The position numbers and the translations under genes were made by a program. From Zarea fungicola (lineage: Eukaryota > Ascomycota > Sordariomycetes > Hypocreales > Cordycipitaceae): DNA of 64,000 bases. Location of the stretch: positions 124,001-188,000 of the forward strand of contig FWCC01000328.1 of the NCBI GenBank assembly GCA_900169235.1, written 5' to 3'. The notes below the pieces were generated by a model, which saw nothing but the letters and a program-made list of their open reading frames with translations, was not told where the DNA came from and made no database searches. The first letter of the stretch is position 1. Each line of letters opens with the position of its first letter. Below, piece by piece: positions 36,989 to 46,799 of this stretch.

Positions 36989-38612
36989 CTATTGAACCTT
37001 ATGGCTCTTTACCGGACTTTCTGATCCATCACGTCTGTGTGGGATCTCCATCAATGGGATATCTTCAACATCCAACTGTTCATATCCCTTCCTTGTCGGC
37101 TTCAAATACCTTGCTCTGTATCTTCTAGCCACTAACAAGAATGCCACAAAGGCGAGAGGCACTGCGATCGTAACCCACTTCCTCCAAGTTTGAAAGAAGC
37201 GCGGGTAGACGATCATAAAAGCTGCCACAGCCAACTGCAGGAAGGTCTTCCTACCACGGTCGTCTGGAAACAGACCTTTCCGCACTAATCCTTTGAATGC
37301 CGGACCTTGTGGGCCCGCGACAAATCGTTTCACCCCTATCCACGGAGCAGTAACCTGGCGGGGATCACTGTTGGGATATTCATCGTCGCCCCAGATTCCA
37401 TCAAAGTAGAAAAGCGACGTAAAGTTGGACGTTGCGAGATCGGATTTGGATGCAGACAGGCGAGTCAAATGGAAGCTGCCGGGATCGAGGTGGAAAAAAT
37501 ACGCCGATGCAACAGGATTCCAGAGCATACCCTTGTCGCAGTAGTCAATCAGCACAGAGTCATGGATTTGTTCGCTGGGACAGATCAACAGAGTCAGCAA
37601 GTCAGCAAGTGGCCATGTAGCACCAAAGAGAGAGACCATACCCGGAAGCAGGATAATTAGCATGAGATCCGAGTGCACTATACACGTATGGCTAGAAGTC
37701 ACTGATTTAGTACAGTGCGCCCGGGACGTTCATTGGGGCTTCGTGCTTTGCGAAACACTTACGCGGTTGTCCTCGAGCGTGACATTGTCGTCATCCCAGA
37801 GGTAAGCTGCGCCGTCCGAATGCTGACTGTAATAGATACCAGTAGGCTTGCCACCGTGAAAACGGACCATATTATGCTCCCTGAGTGAAGGCTCTGTTAG
37901 CACACGTACTCGACAGCGATCAATTTCCACATACCAGTCTCCGACATGATTGCCCATGTTCAATCCATTTTGGGTGCCGTTGAAGAAGCTGCGAATCGGC
38001 TCCTTCACCTGTGTTGTATTTCCACCTTGATCAAAAGAGTAAAAGTAGAAGTAAAAGGCATCAACGTCTTCGGGGCTCCTCTCCACAACAATCACTACAG
38101 CAGCCGTTGCGTTATGTAGCTTCCCATCGGCGTCTGGTTTCTCTCCGTAAAGCCACTCAGGCAATTTCGTAACGTCATCTTTGGACGTAAGAGCTACTTT
38201 CTTCCCTCCGAATCTATTTAATTGGTCAAGATTGTCCAAGTCGATTCTCAGGGGCTTTTCGACAAGTTTGTCGCTAATCATTGGAACAGTGTGTTCCAAG
38301 TGTTTGCCAAGGTCAGATGGTCGGAATGGGTCTTCAGAGTGAAGCCAGACCAAAGGAGCTACGAAATAGTAGCGAATTAGCTCTTCCATATACAATTTCT
38401 TTTTTTTTTTTTTCAAATTTAAAGGGCACTGTACCGTATTGCAGCACATAGTCGGGTACAACGGGGTTCTCGTCGCCCAGTATTGACGGGGACGCGAGTG
38501 CAATGCCAAAGACGGATAAGACTAGGATGTAGAAAAGCGGGCATACTGGCGTTCGAATCATCCGGGCTGTCTTGCGCAGTGCGCTACACGACTGCAACGG
38601 TGCATAATGCAT
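36989..38612 (-). CDS. Vps62-family membrane protein
   Basis: Four exons on the minus strand: 38612-38435, 38358-37763, 37691-37642, 37574-36989; 469 residues. The Vps62 family is implicated in vacuolar protein sorting in yeast; its biochemical role is unknown. Marks: an N-terminal hydrophobic signal or anchor (FYILVLSVFGIALA), then YAPLVWLHSEDPFRPSD, the family's opening motif, the FYFYFYSFDQG and GDWYVEIDRCRVR strands, VRFHGGKPTGIYYSQHSDG, and SALGSHANYPASGEQIHDS, created by two in-frame splices around a 50-nt exon. C-terminal membrane helix about VTIAVPLAFVAFLLV followed by a basic cytosolic tail with a YEQL tyrosine motif. Several N-x-T sites lie in the lumenal part. Start could be the second Met (MIRTPV, residue 18). 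Confidence 0.88.
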
Positions 38613-39358
38613 TTGCGAAAGCCTAAGCGTAATGAGGTGTCCCGGGAAAGTAGATGTGCGTCAGGAAAATCTGAAGTCAAGCGTGAATCGCGCGCTTGTC
38701 AGGAAAGGACGCAAAGGGCAGCCATTCCCCGAAATGCTTACAAGTGGGCTTTAAGGTGGCTAACTAATTAAGCTAGTTCTTGTCGGCTCAAACGGACTCT
38801 TGCATCATTTTCTTTTCGCAGAACACATTAGCCAAATTCAGAGTCGTACGAATTATAATCATCACAAAACGTAAACGCTACAGTACGGCGCGGATACGTA
38901 TCCTTGATCAAGGAATACAAACGTGTTCCTGCTTGACTATGGATGGCAAATGCAGGTCACCATTTGCCTTTTCAAGCACAAGGCTGACATGGTGGCGGAG
39001 TTGCTGTCGCCAACACAATTATTATTAATAGATGCACCAAATGTGGTGGCCAGCGTGCCGGACAACTACCCGAACCAGGGGAAAGCCTAAAGAGGTATAG
39101 CACCCCGCGTAAATTGACTTGCAGGCTCGATAAGAAATAATGATTCTGATTGATTAGTTAGTAGTTAGAGGGTAAGCTTAATTTCTCAGCCCAACAAGGA
39201 GCTTCTTTGTACTCTGCCCTTTACTAATTAGTAGTGGCTTGTCATTTCGCGGTCTGAATGTTACATGGAGCTAGTTAAATTTTTAATAGCCTTACAAAGA
39301 GGAAAATCAAATCTGTTAGGGTTCACATGAGAATTCGGGTAGCCAGTACACTCCCTGT

Positions 39359-39549
39359 AGTCGCCTCAACACTTATCATGGGAGCTTGCCACGTCAAGCG
39401 CCTTCTACCTGCAGCAAGGTGTCGCAGCCACATTCTTCAGGATTGTTGCCAATATCAATTCGCCAAGAGACTCATTTGACCACTTCATCAGTAAATCGGG
39501 CGTATTGGCCGTGGATAAAATATTGGCTTCCGTCAAATGTGATGCGTAA
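39359..39549 (+). pseudogene. possible orphan exon or gene fragment
   Basis: After an in-frame TAG that could serve as an intron acceptor (CTGTAG), 63 codons run open to TAA at 39547-39549. The translation looks like real protein: LATSSAFYLQQGVAATFFRI, then NSPRDSFDHFISKSGVLAV and DKILASVKCDA. The frame has no ATG, so it would need an upstream exon, which I could not find. No family is recognised. It may be a last exon of a gene whose 5' part is decayed, or chance. Confidence 0.3.
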
Positions 39550-39577
39550 CGCCAAGTCGGCTGGCTTGGCGTTACGC
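39544..39577. repeat. perfect 13-bp inverted repeat
   Basis: GCGTAACGCCAAG at 39544-39556 and its exact reverse complement CTTGGCGTTACGC at 39565-39577 are separated by 8 bases. The TAA stop of the possible exon lies inside the left arm. It could form a stable hairpin at a transcript end or be a binding site for a dimeric regulator. Confidence 0.9.
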
Positions 39578-39808
39578 CCGGGTGACATGCCAAACACTGC
39601 CCGAGATCGATTCGACTTGCCCGGCCTTCCTTTTGCGAACCAGTGGACCAATTGGTATCTCCTCCTCAGATGAGATTTTCTTAATTATGCAGGCTGTTTG
39701 TCAATAGGGCCGACTGTTTTATTTATACCAAGCCTTGGCAGAGACTTTGAGTCACGGGGTGGCTGGTACCCAACTGACAGCCGGCATACCTTTGTCTTTT
39801 TGTTCAAC

Positions 39809-39814
39809 TATAAG
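39809..39814 (+). promoter_or_regulatory. TATA box of the 39909 gene
   Basis: TATAAG, 95 bases before the ATG at 39909, followed by a CA-rich leader ending CACACCATG. Confidence 0.5.
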
Positions 39815-39908
39815 ACAGCTTTACATCCAACATTGCCTCCATATCAGTAACATCCGATACAAACTGAGAGAGTTATTCAGAAAATCTTAACACTTCCCAC
39901 TCCACACC

Positions 39909-40869
39909 ATGTCCGCATTTTCAGGCGTCCAAGGCATTGAGAACCTGAGCTCTGCCAAACAACAGAACCGAGGGATTGGTAGTCTTGTCGAGAATGGCCT
40001 TGCTCGTCAGCCATCCGCACCGCCTCCGCATCTTTGCATCGCCGTCTCTTTGCCGCCACAGAGTAATGTGGATTATCGCGGTCGTCTGTACGACGTAAGC
40101 GCTGAATACAAGCACGCTGTCCACCATTCTCCTATAGGTGGCAATGACGTTATTGGGGACGCTTTGATGGGGAGTCGCTTGTACATGATCCGACTTGGGA
40201 CGATGAAGAAGACCCTGGAAGGCATGGGTGGTGACAAGGCGCGGTATACTGTGACTGCCGATGTCGAAACTGGCGCCGCCAGGCTGGCAGTGCAACATCT
40301 GAGTACAAACAATGAAGTTACCATGTAAGTAGATTCAATCTTCGTCTTACTTTTCTCCAGCTATTATCAGGTTTTAACATGAAATCAGCCACTTGTCAGA
40401 CGCCACGGACGACTACAGTTTGGGTTTCGGTAACCAGAATATCGAAGTGAAATCTTCGTTTCCGGTTCCAGACAGTGTCTCAAGTGCTGGCACCAGCCAG
40501 CATCCCTTTTATACATTCAACCTTGGTCCAGATCAAGAGACCTTGCAATGGCAGATTGAACCTCTCGAAACCGGCCCATTAAGGTACACTCTTGTGCAGA
40601 TCGACTCTGCCAGCAATGACACCGACGAGGCGCCTCCCAACCCCGAAAACATCCGAGCTATATACCATCACATTGGCCAAACTCCCTCGCTTTCATTGTG
40701 CAATGGAGAAGGTGTGCTTCTTTTGCCTGTAGATGGTGGCTCGGCTGAGGCAGCAATTGTCGCCAGCCTGTTGGGACTTCTGTGGAGGGTCCGTGACTTG
40801 CCAGTGAAGCCGCCAGTGGTAATCTCGACTAAGCCAGAGAAGAAATCAATCTTGGATCGCTTATTTTAG
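39909..40869 (+). CDS. conserved fungal orphan
   Basis: Two exons: 39909-40324 and 40389-40869; 298 residues. The splice joins VTI to HLSDATDDY in frame. No named domain is recognised. The protein is strand-rich, without signal peptide or membrane helix: RGRLYDVSAEYKHAVH, MGSRLYMIRLGTMKKTL, RYTVTADVETGAARLAVQHL, HPFYTFNLGPDQETLQWQIEP. The C-terminal part has AIYHHIG, LSLCNGEGVLLLP and ASLLGLLWRVR, a combination I associate with unnamed fungal proteins, unverified. A tubby/LURP-like barrel is one possibility by pattern but cannot be shown here. It is the first gene of the accessory 39-50 kb stretch. Confidence 0.7.
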
Positions 40870-41687
40870 TTAAACAATTTTATTTAAACCTTGTTAGAAT
40901 TAGTGCAACGAATATTGGTCATGTCTACAGTAATCTTCTGTATTACCGGGTCGCTGCTCGCCAAGTGTCATACTAAAGACGTCGAAGATTGATACAAAAG
41001 TCCGCCGAAAATTAAAACAGTTAAGATGAAAAAAAAAAGATGGTAAAAAGATCATCTAGGATTCATATTGTGGGCCAGAAAAGACTATGAATCAAGATAC
41101 GAGGGAGCAGCCTTACAACTGCTCGTGTTTCTTCCATCAGGCTGAGACTCCTGTGCCAAGTTTTAAGCTCCAGCCTGATTTACCAGAATCCGCGGCAACG
41201 CGTCAGATCTACAACAGTTCCCAAAATTTGCGTTTTTACTAGCTTTATAGAGACTCACTGTCAAGCCTTTAAGAAATTGATATTAATTTACAATAAGCAT
41301 ATTGTCGCTGCAATGGCTGCAGTGTGCAGAGTAGTGGCACCGAAACGGAACACAACGAATGGATGCATCCGTATAGAAGCTTCGTGTCCGTAAAAGGAAA
41401 TGGGCGAATGCGTACAGGACCGGGATAAATCCACAGACGCAGTTGGCAAATACGAGATAATGCAACATTGTGACTGACTGACAGGAGCCTGGCTGAGCTG
41501 TAGCAAACGAGGCTGCGAAGCGAAGGCGCATGGTGCTTCTCGGCCGAGCCGCAACATCTCAACTTCTATATAAGTACTCCTCTCGGCTCTTCCTTCAGTT
41601 ATTTCTGATATCAGACTAACCTACTTTATTAATAAGCAGACCACTGTTAAGATTCTACCCTGCTTCAAGTACGGCCTCATCGTCAAT
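40870..41687. other. intergenic region with promoter of the cysteine-rich gene
   Basis: Three minus-strand frames are open together at 41269-41562, a compositional effect rather than a gene. The right end carries a TATA box (41567-41573) and a pyrimidine-rich leader. Confidence 0.6.
41567..41573 (+). promoter_or_regulatory. TATA box of the cysteine-rich secreted protein gene
   Basis: TATATAA, 121 bases before the ATG at 41688, followed by a CT-rich initiator stretch (CTCCTCTCGGCTCTTCC). Confidence 0.65.
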
Positions 41688-42260
41688 ATGGAATACCTAC
41701 TCTTAGCATCACTCACTCTTCTCACGACTGGTGCCACTGCCACAGAGACGCCATGTCCTGCCGGGTACGTTGTTGGTCAACAGTGGTGCGCACAGGACGG
41801 TGGCCCCAGCAATATTCTCTTCTGCACTGCAAAGAACACCACCGTTGCCATTGAGAACTGCCCAGGGAAATGCACCACTGTCGGCGACAGCGTGTCATGT
41901 CTCTACCGCGGCCTGGACGACAAGTGCGATAACCCCGGGGGGCCGTACAACGTTTGGTGTGAGAAGGATGGCGGGCCAAGCGGCATCAAAGTGTGTCTAA
42001 AAGACGGGACCTTCCCGGTGGTTAGCGAGTGCAAGGGTGTCTGCGAGAGCAACGGCGGCCACGCGGTTTGCCTTCCCGCTGGTTCGAACGATCCTTGTCC
42101 CAAGGGTACTTACCCTGGTCCGAGGTACTGTGACTTTGAAGGCGGTCCTAGTCCTGTCCGCTACTGCAATGAGCAAAACCGGTTTCTGGTCGAGTATAAC
42201 TGTACAGGGATATGTGATAGTCGCCACGGGAGTGCCCAATGCTACCAGCCATTGTCCTAG
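41688..42260 (+). CDS. secreted protein of three tandem six-cysteine modules
   Basis: Single exon, 190 residues. A signal peptide (1-18, MEYLLLASLTLLTTGATA) precedes three modules starting at C23, C80 and C137, exactly 57 residues apart. Each has the same spacing C-x10-C-x11-C-x11-C-x3-C-x8-C, so cysteines are 23/34/46/58/62/71, 80/91/103/115/119/128 and 137/148/160/172/176/185. Two eight-residue linkers (LYRGLDDK, LPAGSNDP) join them. Each module keeps a D/E-GGPS turn after its second cysteine. Expected: three disulfides per module, an extracellular stable protein. Size, cysteine content and single exon fit small secreted effector-like proteins, but no named effector family is recognised. 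Function unknown; carbohydrate or surface binding are guesses. It has its own TATA promoter. Confidence 0.85.
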   Translation: MEYLLLASLTLLTTGATATETPCPAGYVVGQQWCAQDGGPSNILFCTAKNTTVAIENCPGKCTTVGDSVSCLYRGLDDKCDNPGGPYNVWCEKDGGPSGIKVCLKDGTFPVVSECKGVCESNGGHAVCLPAGSNDPCPKGTYPGPRYCDFEGGPSPVRYCNEQNRFLVEYNCTGICDSRHGSAQCYQPLS

Positions 42261-43308
42261 GTGGTTTTGTACTTGAAAACGAAATACGGTGATGGGGAAT
42301 CTATGAAGCTAGTAGATGATAATTGCATCTTTAATTTGAATGTGGTTTAATTGGACAAATACAACTCACAAGAACGCATGTACTATTGGTGTGTTTGAAA
42401 CTACACGGGAAGCTATAGCGGTGTCGTAAGAGAAGACGTATATATATACGTAATCAATCTATGCGACGTGTGCGACTTATGAATACCAAGAATTCAGCTC
42501 ACGGTGTCCGGAAACCATATCATAGTGCCAAATCATTCAAAAGCCGACTTTCCGTTCCAATAAATCAGTATAGACTGGACATGTCGGGATGTCGGGCCAG
42601 CAGTAGTCCGACCGCCGATGAGACCCTACATTGGCTACAATTCCGCTTAAAAAGCCATCTGACGCCAAGAAACCATCAAGCAGCAGATGCAGCTCTCCAC
42701 TCTTTATTTTTCAGCCCTAGAATGACTAGTTAGCTTAATTATTAATTATTATAAACCGTCACGCACAAACCAGGATCCACACGGTAAGGCATCGCCAAAC
42801 CATCATGCCTGATATTAGCTAGCTGAAAATGCCCAGAAACATGGGCCATCGAAACTCACAAGTTCCACTATTAGTAGGCTATAAAATTGCTAGTTATAAC
42901 CAGCGTTCTGTTGGATGATGAAATGTGGCGTCCTACGGGACACTGTGAAAAGTCGGGCCCGACGACAGAATCCGCTACATACAGTTTCATGTACTGCCGG
43001 AGCGCGAGTAACGCGAAGTACAGGCTTGGGACTGGTGACGAGTACGCCCACGACTCTCGGTAAGGTAAGCATTCATGGAAGTTGGTCATTATCTTAGCAA
43101 TTTCAGATTACAGCTTTCTGCCAGAAGATTGACCACGGTTGATATTCCAAACCTTGTAATATAAATAAAAGCCCACGGTGTAGTTGACGCAGGGTACAAC
43201 ACATCTCATCAATATCAAACCACTCTACACTTTATCAATCATTGTTTTCGTCACAAAAATCACCACGTCCCCGAAAGAAGCTCTTCAAAAGATAGAAAAT
43301 CCAAAGTC
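42261..43308. other. intergenic region
   Basis: AT-rich, no supported gene; short frames only. The promoter of the FAD monooxygenase gene lies at the right end. Confidence 0.6.
43160..43167 (+). promoter_or_regulatory. TATA box of the FAD monooxygenase gene
   Basis: TATAAATA, 149 bases before the ATG at 43309. Confidence 0.55.
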
Positions 43309-44541
43309 ATGGAGCGTCATTTTTTATCTGGAAAAACAATTGTTGTCGCTGGAGCCGGAATCGCTGGTCTCTCTTTCAAAATCGCCCTGAGAAAGCTGTG
43401 GCCATCCGGTTTGCCGCCCCCACGCATCCTCATGTATGAGCGCGAGCCTCTAGTTACTCCTGAAGGCCGTGACGGATACAGCATATCACTGGCGGGATAT
43501 GACGAGAGTGGTGGGCTGTTTGCGGCGCGAGACATGGGGATCCTCGACCAGGTTCTCCAACGGGCCACACCCGGCTTAGACGGGGATTTCAAGCTTACAC
43601 TATGGGATAACACCTGGAGGGAGCTATTGGTTCAAAAGTACAAGCCAGTTGACGGCCTCCCTACCGCGGGTATTCGCATTGCAAGGAAGGAGCTACGAAA
43701 CTTGTTGATCGAAGTGGCCGGAACAAATGACGTTACATGGGGCGCATCGTGTGTCGGAGCAAGAAAACTAGCAAACGGCAAGATCCTGGTTGACGTTGTT
43801 AATCATTCCAATTCCAAGGGGCGCTCAGAGGTGGAATGTGACTTGCTTGTCGTTGCCGACGGAGCTTCAAGCAAAATTCGCGACATGGTTCGGCCAGAGG
43901 ACCCATTGCAGTACACGGGAATCATGATGAAGGGCGGTCTGGCCGTCTTCCCAGATGGTTTGCCAAAGCCATTGGATAAGAATTGGGGTATCCTTCTTTC
44001 CAAGGGACAGGGCGTCGCCTGTTTTTTCTCTCCTTACAACGACAAGAGTCTGGCTTGGGGCGTGAGCTACCGGTCCGAATCGATTGAGCCACCGGTGAAC
44101 TATTCTAATCCCCGCGACGTGCAGTCGGTTTTGGACGATTGCCTGGAGCTGGGGAAAGACTTTGCAGAGCCCTTCCGAAGCATCATCAAGTCAACTAAGC
44201 CGCAAGAGGTGTCTCGACTGCCAGCCAAGGACAAACAGCCCTTCAGACATAATATTTCTGTTACCGGACCAATCCTCTTCATCGGTGACAGCAACCACGC
44301 AGTTTCTCCTTATGCTGGATACGGAGCGAGTCTTGCCATGAAGGATGGATGGGATCTGTCGAGCAAGCTCTGCGAAGCCCTGGAGTTGGGCGACGCTGTC
44401 ACGGCCTATGACACTGTAAGTGTTCCAAGAGCCACCAAAGTCGTCAAGGAATCACATAGCCGAATTGGAATGGGACATGCTACTGGTCTGAATTATTACC
44501 TTACCAAGACCAAGATTACTATCGGAAGCTATTTTGTGTAA
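43309..44541 (+). CDS. FAD-dependent monooxygenase (salicylate hydroxylase-like)
   Basis: Single exon, 410 residues, the usual length for this class. Group A flavin monooxygenases hydroxylate aromatic or polyketide substrates using NAD(P)H and O2. Visible motifs: the FAD dinucleotide-binding GAGIAG near the N-terminus (about 15-20) with the acidic YERE at the end of the second strand, the DGASSKIR (DG) motif, and GDSNHAVSPYAGYGASLAMKDG, the GD motif that binds the FAD ribityl chain. No signal peptide or membrane helix, so cytosolic. The substrate cannot be told. It lies in an intron-poor accessory stretch with two aldo-keto reductases 3-5 kb away, but no polyketide or peptide synthase is in the window. 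Confidence 0.88.
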   Translation: MERHFLSGKTIVVAGAGIAGLSFKIALRKLWPSGLPPPRILMYEREPLVTPEGRDGYSISLAGYDESGGLFAARDMGILDQVLQRATPGLDGDFKLTLWDNTWRELLVQKYKPVDGLPTAGIRIARKELRNLLIEVAGTNDVTWGASCVGARKLANGKILVDVVNHSNSKGRSEVECDLLVVADGASSKIRDMVRPEDPLQYTGIMMKGGLAVFPDGLPKPLDKNWGILLSKGQGVACFFSPYNDKSLAWGVSYRSESIEPPVNYSNPRDVQSVLDDCLELGKDFAEPFRSIIKSTKPQEVSRLPAKDKQPFRHNISVTGPILFIGDSNHAVSPYAGYGASLAMKDGWDLSSKLCEALELGDAVTAYDTVSVPRATKVVKESHSRIGMGHATGLNYYLTKTKITIGSYFV

Positions 44542-45345
44542 CTGCGTACTGGGCGCAAATATTTATCCGAACGGATAAGTACTTGCGGCGCCGGCAGTCG
44601 ACTGTTTTGGTCCAACTATCCAGATTTTAGTTAGCTAGTTACTTACCTTTCTTAATGTACTACCAGTTAAGCATGGAATTTTGCTTAACGATTTTTGAAT
44701 ACAATTGGCGCGCGGACAAATTCTGCAACACGTTTATAGACAGAGACGATCTTGCTTCATCCGAACAAGCGAGCGAGCTTCCGAGATCCAGGGCATGAAA
44801 CTGGAAACCAAACAATAACATACCGGTTCAAGCTGAGTAGTAGTACATACTTTAAAAGTAAGCCTACCCCACACAAATTGGTATCATTTTCGGCTGTTTA
44901 CTAAACAGTTTGTTAGAATAGCGTTGTTGGCAGCTGCGGGGGCTAAATCTAGTCAACCCCCTCTCCACGATGTAGTCAAAACCGCCTCGACTCATGTTAG
45001 CCACAAAAGCGGAAGAATTTAAGGTAGCTAATACGAACGATCAGGACCATAAATGTAAGCAGCCCAAAAACTAGTATTAGGAAAGATGTTCGCTTAAAGG
45101 AGCATGCAATGCAAAGACGTGCTGGAAAGCGCCGACATTATACCGACACTACAACCTTGATTGGTGGAATTTCGACTATTAACGACATTACCCATGCTCA
45201 TACACAACCACTTGTCTTGATGAAGAAAGAATCAAATGTTTATAAATGTTAGAAATTCCTTGCTATAGTATTGGTTAACTTCTCGATGTAGCCGGCTTCT
45301 TCGACTCAATTCCAAATCAATCGTCGCAGACACTCCTTTGCAACG
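44542..45345. other. intergenic region
   Basis: AT-rich, no supported gene. The right end carries a TATA box for the following gene. Confidence 0.6.
45241..45247 (+). promoter_or_regulatory. TATA box of the alginate-lyase-like gene
   Basis: TATAAAT, 105 bases before the ATG at 45346. Confidence 0.55.
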
Positions 45346-46593
45346 ATGCGCATCTCATCCCTCGCTCCAGTTGCGGCCCTGTTGGGTATGGTCAATGCAC
45401 TCCCAGCTACTGATTCATACTTTGGCGTGCCAAACACGGTTGTTCTTGACGGATACCGTCTCATTGATGCCAAAATACGGTTGTTTCTCGGCAGTCAGGA
45501 GCACAGGAGTGCTTTGAAGCATCTTACCGCCCAGGCTGATAGTTGGTTGAGCCAAGGACCTTGGTCCGTGACCACGAAAACGGTCGCGCTCCCTCCATCC
45601 GCGTCCGTTCAAGATTACATATCTCAGGCACCGTTCTTCTGGCCGAACCCCGCCACACCAGATGGGTGTCCATGGACGGAGAAGGATGGCATATATAACC
45701 CAGACTCGGACAAGTACCAAGACCGCATGCTCGCAAACAGGATGTTCAATTCCACATATGTGCTCTCACTTGCTTGGTACTACACCGGAAATGCCGCTTA
45801 TTCCAAACACGCTGCCGATATCTTGCGGACGTGGTTCCTCGACCCGAAGACGGGTATGAATCCGAGTCTCAACTTTGGACAGGTCGTGCCTTGCACAACA
45901 GTCGGCCGCTCATACGGCATCATCGATTTTAGTCAAGAGTACAGTGCGGTCCTCGATGCCGTTGCCATTCTCGCGACCGGTGCACCTGGCTGGACGAGAT
46001 CAGACACTGCCGCCTTCAAAGCCTGGAACACAAAATTCCTGACATGGCTGACCGAGTCGCCCTATGGAAAGACGGAGAACAGCAACCCTGCGGAGCATGG
46101 CACCCTTGCTAATTTCCAAATCACGGCATTGGCACTCTTCCTGGGCAATAAAACACTTGCGCAATCTACCGCTCAGGTCGCCCACGGGCTGATTGACAGC
46201 CAGATTACTGCCAATGGGTCACAGCCAAGGGAGACTGGCCACACGCGCAGCTGGCACTACTCAAACCTCAACCTCGGTGCCTATCTCCGATGGGCATTGG
46301 TTGCCAAGAAGGTGGGTGTCAACCTGCTCACATACACGGGCCCACAGGGTCAGAGCATCTTCACGGCTGCCAACTTTGTCCTGCCGGCGGCTGTGGGAGG
46401 ACAGGCCGCTTGGCCATTCAAGGAGATTGACTTTAAGCCCTGGGCGGCAACGGATAACCTCGACGCCGCGGCTGACTTTGGATTTGCACCTGCTGAGGAG
46501 GCCAAGGCAAAATTCCCGGCACCACCTGCAGGCAACATTTTTGCACTGAGGCCGGCACCGCAGCAGTTGGATAGTATCATTAAGATCCAGTAG
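45346..46593 (+). CDS. secreted alginate lyase-domain protein
   Basis: Single exon, 415 residues. A signal peptide (about 1-19, MRISSLAPVAALLGMVNAL) leads into an alginate lyase-like (alpha6/alpha5 toroid) domain. Marks: FFWPNPATPDGCPW with DGIYNPDSDKYQDR, the conserved fungal/bacterial opening motif, then ALAWYYTGNAAYSKHAADIL-like helices, LNFGQVVPC, GRSYGIIDF, the catalytic-region NPAEHGTLANFQ and the RETGHTRSWHYSNLNLGA segment with conserved His and Arg. Such enzymes cleave uronic-acid polymers by beta-elimination; many fungal members have no proven substrate, and land fungi rarely meet alginate, so glucuronan or another polyuronate is as likely. N-glycosylation sites are present. Key residues are intact. 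Confidence 0.85.
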   Translation: MRISSLAPVAALLGMVNALPATDSYFGVPNTVVLDGYRLIDAKIRLFLGSQEHRSALKHLTAQADSWLSQGPWSVTTKTVALPPSASVQDYISQAPFFWPNPATPDGCPWTEKDGIYNPDSDKYQDRMLANRMFNSTYVLSLAWYYTGNAAYSKHAADILRTWFLDPKTGMNPSLNFGQVVPCTTVGRSYGIIDFSQEYSAVLDAVAILATGAPGWTRSDTAAFKAWNTKFLTWLTESPYGKTENSNPAEHGTLANFQITALALFLGNKTLAQSTAQVAHGLIDSQITANGSQPRETGHTRSWHYSNLNLGAYLRWALVAKKVGVNLLTYTGPQGQSIFTAANFVLPAAVGGQAAWPFKEIDFKPWAATDNLDAAADFGFAPAEEAKAKFPAPPAGNIFALRPAPQQLDSIIKIQ

Positions 46594-46799
46594 GCAGAAT
46601 AGACGAGATAATTTGGAGCGGGTGTAAACCAGTCCCTGCCTTTCTTCGGTTGGCGCTTAGTTAGACCTTGAAAACAAAATATTTATGATTCTATCGCAAT
46701 CTTTAGCTATCGATTTAAGCTCCCATTAGCCTTTGATGCGCAAAAATGTCGCTTGGAAACTAACAGATAATGTGCGTTCTCCGACCCATTTTGACCCCT

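Larger units (their letters stand above)
38613..39908. other. intergenic region with one possible hidden exon
   Basis: Mostly without supported coding content. A protein-like frame at 39359-39549 and a perfect inverted repeat over its stop codon are listed separately. A TATA box for the next gene lies at 39809-39814. Confidence 0.5.

Noticed and set aside
41269..41562. Three overlapping minus-strand frames open at once
   Set aside because: Simultaneous openness in three frames reflects base composition, and none has a recognisable product.
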